Of a stretch of DNA of 64,000 nt, positions 28,182 through 35,222 are shown one piece after another. The position numbers were made by a program, and so were the translations under genes. A model generated the notes under the pieces. That model saw nothing but the letters and a program-made list of their open reading frames with translations, was not told the DNA's origin and did not search any database. Source of the stretch: Oceanospirillaceae bacterium (GTDB lineage: Bacteria > Pseudomonadota > Gammaproteobacteria > Pseudomonadales > Litoribrevibacteraceae); the NCBI GenBank assembly GCA_015665455.1, contig JADFAD010000006.1, forward strand, positions 434,001 through 498,000, given 5' to 3'. Position 1 is the first letter of the stretch. Each line of letters opens with the position of its first letter.

Positions 28182-29243
28182 ATGACTCAACCGACAGCAT
28201 TATTTAGCCAAACCGTCTTACATTGGTTTGATCAACACGGCAGAAAAGACCTGCCTTGGCAAAACCCAATCACACCTTATCGGGTTTGGGTTTCAGAAGT
28301 AATGTTACAACAAACTCAGGTTAAAACAGTCATACCTTACTTTGAAAAGTTCATGTCAGAATTCCCAACGGTCTTTGATCTAGCAAAAGCAGAACAAGAT
28401 AAAGTTCTAAACTTATGGACGGGTCTAGGCTACTACGCTCGCGCTAGAAATCTGCATAAAACAGCCCACATCGTTGCAGATAAATTTAAAGGCGAATTCC
28501 CTAATACCGTAGAGGCATTAAACGACTTACCTGGGATCGGACGCTCAACTGCGGGCGCCATTGCATCTATATCTCTGGGCGTTTCAGCACCTATCTTAGA
28601 CGGTAATGTTAAACGCGTTCTAACCCGTTTTTATGCCATTGAAGGATGGCCAGGAACCAGTACTGTCGAAAAACAGTTATGGGGCGTTGCTGAAACAAAC
28701 ACACCTCAAGACAGAACTGGCCACTACACCCAAGCAATGATGGATTTAGGCGCAACCCTTTGTACTCGCTCTAAACCTGCATGTGGTATTTGCCCGCTTC
28801 AGCCCGAATGTAAAGGGTATGAGTTAGGAACGCCTACGGCTTTTCCCCACTCAAAACCCAAAAAAGACAAGCCCGTAAAAGCATCTCGCTTCTTATTAAT
28901 CGTTAACAGCAAAAACGAACTACTCCTTGAACAAAGGCCGTCAAGTGGTATTTGGGGCAGTTTATACTGTGTGCCTGAAGCAACGCCTGTCACAAACAGC
29001 TACCAGAGCAAGCTCCCGGATTATGTCATCAAAGAAGAATGGCCCTCCTTTCGTCATACCTTCAGCCATTACCATTTAGATATTGAACCTGTACTGTGTG
29101 AACTCGTAGAGAGCCCATCGCCTTCAACTATAATGGAAGCAAACAGTCAGCTCTGGTATAACATGCACCAATCACTAGAAGTTGGAACTGCTGCACCGAT
29201 GATCACTCTAATCGATCAATTAAAACAGCACCTGAAAGGTTAA
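28182..29243 (+). CDS. mutY: A/G-specific adenine DNA glycosylase
   Basis: Removes adenine mispaired with 8-oxoguanine. From ATG 28182 the protein is 353 residues and its N-terminus ([20 protein letters not shown]) aligns with known MutY starts; the longer frame to 28104 would include the promoter-like TATAAT. Visible features are the catalytic Glu in [12 protein letters not shown], the helix-hairpin-helix [15 protein letters not shown] with catalytic Asp in [10 protein letters not shown], and the 4Fe-4S cysteines in [17 protein letters not shown]. The C-terminal NUDIX-like domain reads 8-oxoG. It is followed by yggX, a conserved pairing. Confidence 0.96.
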   Translation: MTQPTALFSQTVLHWFDQHGRKDLPWQNPITPYRVWVSEVMLQQTQVKTVIPYFEKFMSEFPTVFDLAKAEQDKVLNLWTGLGYYARARNLHKTAHIVADKFKGEFPNTVEALNDLPGIGRSTAGAIASISLGVSAPILDGNVKRVLTRFYAIEGWPGTSTVEKQLWGVAETNTPQDRTGHYTQAMMDLGATLCTRSKPACGICPLQPECKGYELGTPTAFPHSKPKKDKPVKASRFLLIVNSKNELLLEQRPSSGIWGSLYCVPEATPVTNSYQSKLPDYVIKEEWPSFRHTFSHYHLDIEPVLCELVESPSPSTIMEANSQLWYNMHQSLEVGTAAPMITLIDQLKQHLKG

Positions 29244-29303
29244 TGAACCTGAAGGATTCCTGCACAGCAAAGATTACATTTAGAATTTTATTGAGAGTAT
29301 CTT

Positions 29304-29579
29304 ATGTCACGCACCGTACTTTGCAGAAAATATAAAGAAGAACTTCCAGGTTTAACCGTGCCACCCATGCCGGGCGCAAAAGGCCAAGAGTTGTACGACA
29401 CAGTTTCAGATCGAGCTTGGCAAGAATGGAAAATGCATCAAACCATGCTAATCAATGAAAAGCATCTAAACTTACTGAATCCTGAACATCGTAAGTTTCT
29501 ACAAGACGAAATGGAAAAGTTCTTGGACAACGATTCATTCGAACAAGTCGAAGGCTACGTCCCTGTGGAAGCAAAATAG
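29304..29579 (+). CDS. yggX: YggX-type Fe(II)-trafficking / oxidative-damage-protection protein
   Basis: A 91-residue protein that protects iron-sulfur enzymes from oxidative damage. The start [17 protein letters not shown] with conserved Cys7, then [18 protein letters not shown] and [12 protein letters not shown], is diagnostic. It lies 60 bases after mutY, whose product carries an iron-sulfur cluster. Confidence 0.96.
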   Translation: MSRTVLCRKYKEELPGLTVPPMPGAKGQELYDTVSDRAWQEWKMHQTMLINEKHLNLLNPEHRKFLQDEMEKFLDNDSFEQVEGYVPVEAK

Positions 29580-29660
29580 TGATCCACCTGTTAAAACTGG
29601 TTAACCTTTGAACAGAAAGCACTTTTTTCAATAAATTTACCAGTTTTTAACAGAATAGTG

Positions 29661-29689
29661 TTGACACATTACTGAAATCTCGGTTTAAT
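29661..29689 (+). promoter_or_regulatory. Promoter of the first tRNA-Phe gene
   Basis: A perfect -35 TTGACA (29661-29666), a 17-base spacer and -10 TTTAAT (29684-29689), followed by the discriminator GCGCACC. The GC-rich discriminator is typical of stable-RNA promoters under stringent control. Confidence 0.9.
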
Positions 29690-29701
29690 GCGCACCACTT
29701 A

Positions 29702-29777
29702 GCCCGGATAGCTCAGTCGGTAGAGCAGAGGATTGAAAATCCTCGTGTCGGCAGTTCGATTCTGTCTCCGGGCACCA
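29702..29777 (+). tRNA. tRNA-Phe (GAA)
   Basis: 76 bases including an encoded CCA. The acceptor stem pairs GCCCGGA with TCCGGGC, with discriminator A. The D-arm is GCTCAGTCGGTAGAGC, the anticodon loop carries GAA (ATTGAAAAT), and the T-arm contains GTTCGATTC. It is identical to the copy at 31565-31640. Confidence 0.98.
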
Positions 29778-29785
29778 TTATTTAA

Positions 29786-29810
29786 AAGCCTCGTACTTAG
29801 TACGGGGCTT
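29786..29810 (+). terminator. Terminator of the first tRNA-Phe gene
   Basis: AAGCCTCGTAC pairs with GTACGGGGCTT, including one wobble pair, around a short loop eight bases after the tRNA. The T-tail is short. Confidence 0.7.
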
Positions 29811-30049
29811 TGTGGTTTCTAGATCATAAGAAATTTCATCGCTCAACCAATAGCCTCCCTCCTCTCTATTATTACCAACCATAAAAATTGACATTAGAAG
29901 CCTGAAAAATGTACTGTTTACACACTGGCTCGGTCGAAGCCACTGTGTCTGCGGAAAGGGCTGCGCCCACGACAAAGTGAAACACACATATTATTTGTTT
30001 CCTTTTCAATCTGATTGGCAGACACAGATACCATGAAAGGGTAACGAAA

Positions 30050-31351
30050 ATGACCGACCTATCTCCACGGGCAGATATCCCGTTCCGAATAAATTTAGAG
30101 CAACAGAAAAAGCGTGCTAAAGAATTATTGCGAGACATCCAAGCTGCAGACAAAAACTGTATCGCTCGACTTCAACGTCATCACCCGAAATACAATAAAG
30201 CCAGCGATTCCAAACCTCTCGCGTCAGCAAAATTAAGCGACGCTCAACTCGTCATCGCTCGAGAACTTGGGCTACCCAGTTGGTCGAAATTAAAAACCCA
30301 CGTTGAAGCAATGCAAAGCGCCATCAAAGCAATTAACGAGAACGCTAAGCCATTGGATGGTGACCTAAAGACGCTTCACATTCGCTGCGGCACGGACTTA
30401 CAGCAAGCATTACCTGAAGCGGGCTTCAACGGTGATTTTCTCGAGTACTCAGACCCCGTATGCCAAGGTCCTATCCCTGATGATCCAAGTCTTATTGATA
30501 TTCGAGTAAATTATCTTGTTTCTGCATACGGCTCATACATTCAACGTTCGAGAAGTAAAATCCACGAAGAATTAACCGCTGCAAAAACGCGCCTAGAAAA
30601 CGCATCAAAAGAATACGAGCGAGTTGTGCTCTGGTTTGAACACGACACATACGACCAATTGATACTGGCAAGGATATTGGCGCACTTTGAAAAACACGAG
30701 CGCCCTAACGTATTAGAAATGGTCTCGGTAAATCATTTTCCCGGTTCAGTTCGATTCATTGGTTTAGGGCAACTCCCTCCCGAAGCCATTCGATTACTTT
30801 GGAATGAACGCCTACCTGTCACTCAGCAACAGCTCAACCTTGGGAAACGCGCTTGGAATGCCTTTCAATCGCCGAACCCAACGTCATTATCAAACCTACA
30901 CCAAGAAGACACAGGCGCTTTACCAAACTTAGCCGGCGCGATAAAACGTCATTTACAGGAACTGCCTTCAATCACAAACGGCCTTAGCCTCACCGAGCAA
31001 CTGACCCTTGAGATATTAAAAGAAAGCGACCAAACGGCTGGCAGAATATTTGGATTGCTAATGAGGGATAAAGAACCCCTACCCTGGCTGGGAGATATCA
31101 TGTTTTGGTATATTCTTGAATCCATGACTCAAGCGACCACGCCTGCAATTGCTATCAATACGAATCAAGCCGAAGAAGAATGGCCCCAACGGCAGATAAC
31201 GATTACTAAGGCAGGTTTGGCACTGCTTTCAGAAAAACATGATTGGTTGGCCCTTAACCCACCTGAACGATGGCTTGGAGGTGTTCACATTGCGCCTAAG
31301 GAACTCTGCTGGCGTTGGGATGAGGAAGCGGAAAGTGTCGTTTTACAGTAA
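30050..31351 (+). CDS. DUF1835 domain-containing protein
   Basis: 433 residues, cytosolic, function unknown. The DUF1835 domain starts near residue 106 (KTLHIRCGTDLQQALPEAGF, then YSDPVCQGPIPDD) and includes VVLWFEHDTYDQLILARIL, the conserved acidic/His motif of the family. The N-terminal 85 residues are a helical region (LEQQKKRAKELLRDIQ, ARELGLPSWSKLKTHV) often found in proteins with ankyrin-like or stress-related roles. The gene is monocistronic, with its own terminator, and lies between two identical tRNA-Phe genes. Confidence 0.85.
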   Translation: MTDLSPRADIPFRINLEQQKKRAKELLRDIQAADKNCIARLQRHHPKYNKASDSKPLASAKLSDAQLVIARELGLPSWSKLKTHVEAMQSAIKAINENAKPLDGDLKTLHIRCGTDLQQALPEAGFNGDFLEYSDPVCQGPIPDDPSLIDIRVNYLVSAYGSYIQRSRSKIHEELTAAKTRLENASKEYERVVLWFEHDTYDQLILARILAHFEKHERPNVLEMVSVNHFPGSVRFIGLGQLPPEAIRLLWNERLPVTQQQLNLGKRAWNAFQSPNPTSLSNLHQEDTGALPNLAGAIKRHLQELPSITNGLSLTEQLTLEILKESDQTAGRIFGLLMRDKEPLPWLGDIMFWYILESMTQATTPAIAINTNQAEEEWPQRQITITKAGLALLSEKHDWLALNPPERWLGGVHIAPKELCWRWDEEAESVVLQ

Positions 31352-31362
31352 CTGACCGTAGT

Positions 31363-31387
31363 GAAGGCCAGAAACTTACTGGCCTTC
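31363..31387 (+). terminator. Terminator of the DUF1835 gene
   Basis: A nine-pair perfect stem, GAAGGCCAG with CTGGCCTTC, a seven-base loop and a following TATTTTTAT tail. Confidence 0.88.
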
Positions 31388-31523
31388 TATTTTTATAATT
31401 ACCAACAAAAAAAGAAAAACAAGAAATTGTTAAAAAATTGATTATTATCCATAAAGCCTATGAGTTTAAAGGGCTTCAAGCCAGCAAACAGCAAATTATT
31501 TTACTCAACTGTATACTTTTTTA

Positions 31524-31552
31524 TTGACACTTTTTTAAAGAAGCTGTTTAAT
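31524..31552 (+). promoter_or_regulatory. Promoter of the second tRNA-Phe gene
   Basis: TTGACA (31524-31529), a 17-base spacer and TTTAAT (31547-31552), then discriminator GCGCGCC. It has the same design as the first copy although the spacer sequence differs. Confidence 0.9.
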
Positions 31553-31564
31553 GCGCGCCAGTTA

Positions 31565-31640
31565 GCCCGGATAGCTCAGTCGGTAGAGCAGAGGATTGAA
31601 AATCCTCGTGTCGGCAGTTCGATTCTGTCTCCGGGCACCA
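31565..31640 (+). tRNA. tRNA-Phe (GAA), second copy
   Basis: Base-for-base identical to the tRNA at 29702-29777, including the encoded CCA. It has its own promoter and terminator, so it is a complete functional duplicate and not a fragment left by integration. Confidence 0.98.
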
Positions 31641-31647
31641 CTATTCT

Positions 31648-31690
31648 AAAGCCTCGTAATTTCTGATTCATTCAGATACGGGGCTTTTTT
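31648..31690 (+). terminator. Terminator of the second tRNA-Phe gene
   Basis: An outer stem, AAAGCCTCGTA with TACGGGGCTTT, encloses a second small hairpin, TCTGA with TCAGA, and is followed by a T-run. The outer arms match the terminator of the first copy. Confidence 0.82.
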
Positions 31691-31926
31691 ATGCCTGAAA
31701 GCTTTACACTTACAACACAAGTCCAATAACGCTAAGGCCCTTCGCCCTCTACTTACATCGCTTCAAGCGTTTATCCCAATAAGAATGATTACATTTTCTA
31801 TTTTTTGCTCATTTAGACTATTATTTAACCACTTTATCGGATATATGACGTATTCGACAGATTTAGAAATCGGTAAGGCTATACTTTAGGTAAATATCTT
31901 AACTATCTAATTACTAAGAGCTAGTC

Positions 31927-32169
31927 ATGGAAAACGCTGAATCTCTTTTGTCTGAGCTAGTAAGACCTGTGTTTGATGAATTTCATCAGCAATACGTAAC
32001 CTCTAGAGAAGATCTTAAGATGTTATTGATTCATCTTTCCGATCAAGGTTCTATTCGTGCCTTTGAGATTGAAATCGTCTTAGACATACTCACCAGCCCT
32101 GAGGCCAGTGAGCTTGATTTAAAGAGAATTAACGGCTGGATTGGCCCTCATCTCAGGATTGATATTTAA
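31927..32169 (+). CDS. Small acidic protein of unknown function
   Basis: An 80-residue helical acidic protein (SLLSELVRPVFDEFHQQYV, DLKMLLIHLSDQGSI, VLDILTSPEASELDLKRI) with no recognised domain. It has its own upstream region of more than 200 bases. Its stop overlaps by four bases the stop of the convergent MalT-like regulator. The amino-acid composition looks like a real protein and not a shadow frame. Confidence 0.6.
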   Translation: MENAESLLSELVRPVFDEFHQQYVTSREDLKMLLIHLSDQGSIRAFEIEIVLDILTSPEASELDLKRINGWIGPHLRIDI

Positions 32170-34805
32170 ATCACCTTCCTAGCGATGACAATTGCACTGG
32201 TTCGGTTATTAACACCGAGTTTTGCGTAGATATTCTTCAAATGCCATTTGGTCGTTGAAAGCGCTATTCCAAGTTGGTCACTTATTTTTGGGTTTGATAA
32301 ACCGGCCACTAACAAATCAAAAATCTCACGTTCCTTATTCGTCAGCTGACTTAAGTCGACCCCCGATAAAGTTTCCTGCTCTTCGACTTTGAGTAAGTCT
32401 CGGAAATTGACCTTATAGAATTCTGGCAAGCTGAGAATATTTAACTTTTCAGCGTATAAAAATACCGTTTCCAGTCCGGGAGCTTCGTCAAAGATACAGC
32501 GAGAAAATAACTCTAACCCAAGAAGATCAAGTTGTCTTTTAAGGAGATTTGCAGCCTTTTCTTTCGCGCCTTTGCAATACAGCACCACAATGCGATTACA
32601 CTCTGCAATCAATGCACGCGCTTTTACATTTTGGCCTTCAGCAATACGATGAAGGGTTTTCAGTAAAGCTTCCGCTTGATCCCACTTCCCTTGAAGGCGA
32701 AACAGATATGAAAGTGCTAAGCCAAAGCGCTCACGACCTTCAAAATACGCATCACCGCTCAACCAACCTTCAGAGTCATAAAGCGAGATAAGGTCGTAGG
32801 TTTCAGCCACTCGTTCTGCCAACTCAAGAGAACCAAGCTTCAAGGCCTGTCTCATGGATTCCTGAGCCACCTGACTTTTAAATCTGGGGTATTTCCCCAA
32901 GATCAAAATTCGATCTAAGCGATCCAACAAGCGAACCGACTTTTGAACATCTCCTTTGAGGTAGAGTAAACGCGCTAAGCTTAAGTAAACCGTGGAAACA
33001 ACTTCTGTCGCACAGGAATAGTTAACCCGAGGCAATACACGCTCACACATTGCCTGAGCTTCCTCCAACTGGTTTTGTTCGTAATAGACTACGATCATTC
33101 CGGTTGCGATGTTCACCCAGCAGGGGGAGTCCGTTTTATCCTCAAAGGTTTGGTAAATTCCGTCGATATACTCAACGGCTGATAACCCCCTTCCCATGTA
33201 ACGGTCACAAAGCGCGATGATTAAATCCGCATAGCTGGCTAAATACGCCATCCCCAAATGCGATAATATACTTCTCGCTCTTGTTGCAGTGTTTATGGCC
33301 AGTTCTAACCACCCCCGCTGAAGCTGGAAGTAAGCAACAATGACCATTGAAAATGCTCGTGTATCTTTTTGCGCCGCAGTACTCGACATCAGCCCCAATT
33401 CATCCGCAGAGACATAATCTTCATCGTTCAAGAATACATTCAGTGTTAGCTCTAAAAACCTAAGAACAGAGGACTTACACGTAGGATTATCAGAGCCCTT
33501 TCTCGTGCTATGCAGTAACTCCAAATAGAATTGGGCCTGATTAAATCGACGAGAAAAGATCAAAGCAAAAACCATGGCTTCAAACAACGCTTGATCGCCC
33601 AACAATTGCTCGTCTGAAAGATCAGATAAGCACTGAATAACTTGAGGTAATGCCCCTTTTTTAAGCCAATCAGCACAGGCGGTTCTTAGCAACGCATGAT
33701 AAAACGGAACGTCCCCAGCTTGGCTTGCATGCTCAATCGCTTGAGCAATGCCCCCTTTATTCATCCATGCATCTGCGGCGGATCGATGCAGCGCCTGAAT
33801 TTCAACAACCGTTTCCTCTGAAGCCAGTCGAGTGGCTAGAAAGTCATGCAATAAACCGTGATACCGATAATATCCCGATGACTTCACCTTACCATCACAG
33901 TCCAGTGAATGACTGGCCGGAACAATAAACACGCCTTGGGAGAGTAATTTATTAAGGATCAAATGAGCTGATTCACTCACCAGCGCTTGCTCCCAAAGCT
34001 CTGCATCAAACTGCTCGAAAATAGAACTTCGAATCAGCAAACGACGAACATCATCAGGCAGAGCGTTAAGCACTACATAGCCAAAATAATCCACCAGCTC
34101 AGGCAAGCTGCCCGTAAAAGAATCTAAAGCAGATTCGCCTGATCGAGCACAAGCTAGGAGCGCCATTCGAACACCCACGGCCCAACCTTCCGTCAGATCT
34201 AAAATTCGATCCAAGCACACCTGAGATAACGTAACCCCTTCAAGCGCATCACTTAAGCTTTGAAGCTGAGAACGACTGATTCGTAAATCATCTCCATCAA
34301 TCAGAGATAAAGAATCAGCAAGCCTCAATCGACTTAATGAAAAATCAGGGTAAGTGCGCGTAGAAATCACAATATGGATGTGTGAAGGCAATTGGTTGAT
34401 TAACGAGGCCATGACTTGATGAACAACCGGCGTATCAGCCAGTTGATAATCGTCCAAAATTATAAATAGTTCGTCATCAACCGAATCCAGCGCCAACATC
34501 AATCCATCGCAGATGGAACTCACAGGGCAATTCATTTCCCGACTAAAAATATTAAATGTTGAAATATCCAACATGGGGGCGTGCGCTTTAATGACATCAA
34601 CAAAGCGACGAAAAAACACCATAGGCGCACAATCCCGCACCTCTAAATTTAATCGAGCGATATTTAATTCTGTGTTGGCATCCTGCCATTGACTTAGTAA
34701 CGTTGACTTACCTGAGCCTGCTGGTGCCAGTAATACAGTTAATGACACCTCCCTACAACCGCACATCCGTTGCATCAGATGCGCTCGTGCTATTGGGTTA
34801 AACAT
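32166..34805 (-). CDS. MalT/AlkS-type LuxR-family ATP-dependent transcriptional regulator
   Basis: 879 residues, the size of MalT-like STAND regulators. The N-terminal ATPase has Walker A LLAPAGSGKSTLLSQW (Lys33) and a Walker-B-like LFIILDDYQLADTP. The middle (about 380-800) is made of TPR-like helical repeats that would bind an inducer. The C-terminal LuxR helix-turn-helix is LTNKEREIFDLLVAGLSN to WHLKNIYAKLGVNNRTSA. There are no maltose genes nearby. It is divergent from the dioxygenase gene across 417 bases, which makes it the likely regulator of that gene and possibly of the lipase pair. Confidence 0.93.
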   Translation of the reverse strand: MFNPIARAHLMQRMCGCREVSLTVLLAPAGSGKSTLLSQWQDANTELNIARLNLEVRDCAPMVFFRRFVDVIKAHAPMLDISTFNIFSREMNCPVSSICDGLMLALDSVDDELFIILDDYQLADTPVVHQVMASLINQLPSHIHIVISTRTYPDFSLSRLRLADSLSLIDGDDLRISRSQLQSLSDALEGVTLSQVCLDRILDLTEGWAVGVRMALLACARSGESALDSFTGSLPELVDYFGYVVLNALPDDVRRLLIRSSIFEQFDAELWEQALVSESAHLILNKLLSQGVFIVPASHSLDCDGKVKSSGYYRYHGLLHDFLATRLASEETVVEIQALHRSAADAWMNKGGIAQAIEHASQAGDVPFYHALLRTACADWLKKGALPQVIQCLSDLSDEQLLGDQALFEAMVFALIFSRRFNQAQFYLELLHSTRKGSDNPTCKSSVLRFLELTLNVFLNDEDYVSADELGLMSSTAAQKDTRAFSMVIVAYFQLQRGWLELAINTATRARSILSHLGMAYLASYADLIIALCDRYMGRGLSAVEYIDGIYQTFEDKTDSPCWVNIATGMIVVYYEQNQLEEAQAMCERVLPRVNYSCATEVVSTVYLSLARLLYLKGDVQKSVRLLDRLDRILILGKYPRFKSQVAQESMRQALKLGSLELAERVAETYDLISLYDSEGWLSGDAYFEGRERFGLALSYLFRLQGKWDQAEALLKTLHRIAEGQNVKARALIAECNRIVVLYCKGAKEKAANLLKRQLDLLGLELFSRCIFDEAPGLETVFLYAEKLNILSLPEFYKVNFRDLLKVEEQETLSGVDLSQLTNKEREIFDLLVAGLSNPKISDQLGIALSTTKWHLKNIYAKLGVNNRTSAIVIARKVI

Positions 34806-35222
34806 AATGCCCTCCAGATACTAATCTTGATGACGTTCAGCAACACCAAACAAAATTAATACCCAAGCTTTTTGTTATTTTTTTTATTAGCAATATTTTA
34901 TAAACACAGGGTTTAAGACAAACGGAATGCCATTTCAAAACAAACCACAAAGATTACACCTGTACTCTTAAACGATACTCCCTCAATAGAAAACCAAAAC
35001 CAAAGACCCTTAAAAATGTGAACCAGCTCTAATTTTACCTTCTAAATTAGCCACCTATGTCACATAAAAGCAAACAGTGTCTCTTCAAGTAAAGCTATAG
35101 CTGTACACCCCCTCCCCTCCCTTGGAAGGGTATGCTTTCAAATGACCGAGAACTATTCTGCTATGGCTATTCAAGCAACAACCCTCTAAGCATCCATTAA
35201 AATAAAAAAAAGGAAGCAAATT
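34806..35222. promoter_or_regulatory. Divergent regulatory region, regulator / dioxygenase
   Basis: 417 bases with no gene. It must hold the promoters of the MalT-like regulator and of the dioxygenase. A purine/pyrimidine-skewed patch at about 35107-35130 reads, on the minus strand, CCTTCCAAGGGAGGGGAGGG. It contains GGGGAGGGG, resembling the GGGGA(T/G)GAGG box of MalT, and an overlapping CCTTCCAAGG near-palindrome. A strong AAAGGAAG ribosome site precedes the dioxygenase ATG. The operator role is inferred. Confidence 0.55.

Noticed and set aside
29702-31640. Duplicated tRNA-Phe as the ends of an integrated island
   Set aside because: Both copies are complete with their own promoters, and no integrase, transfer or phage gene lies between them. 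Island integration normally duplicates only the 3' end of the tRNA.
32166-34805. Calling the large LuxR protein MalT itself
   Set aside because: Architecture matches, but there are no maltose or glycogen genes nearby and the neighbours concern lipids. Only the family is supported.
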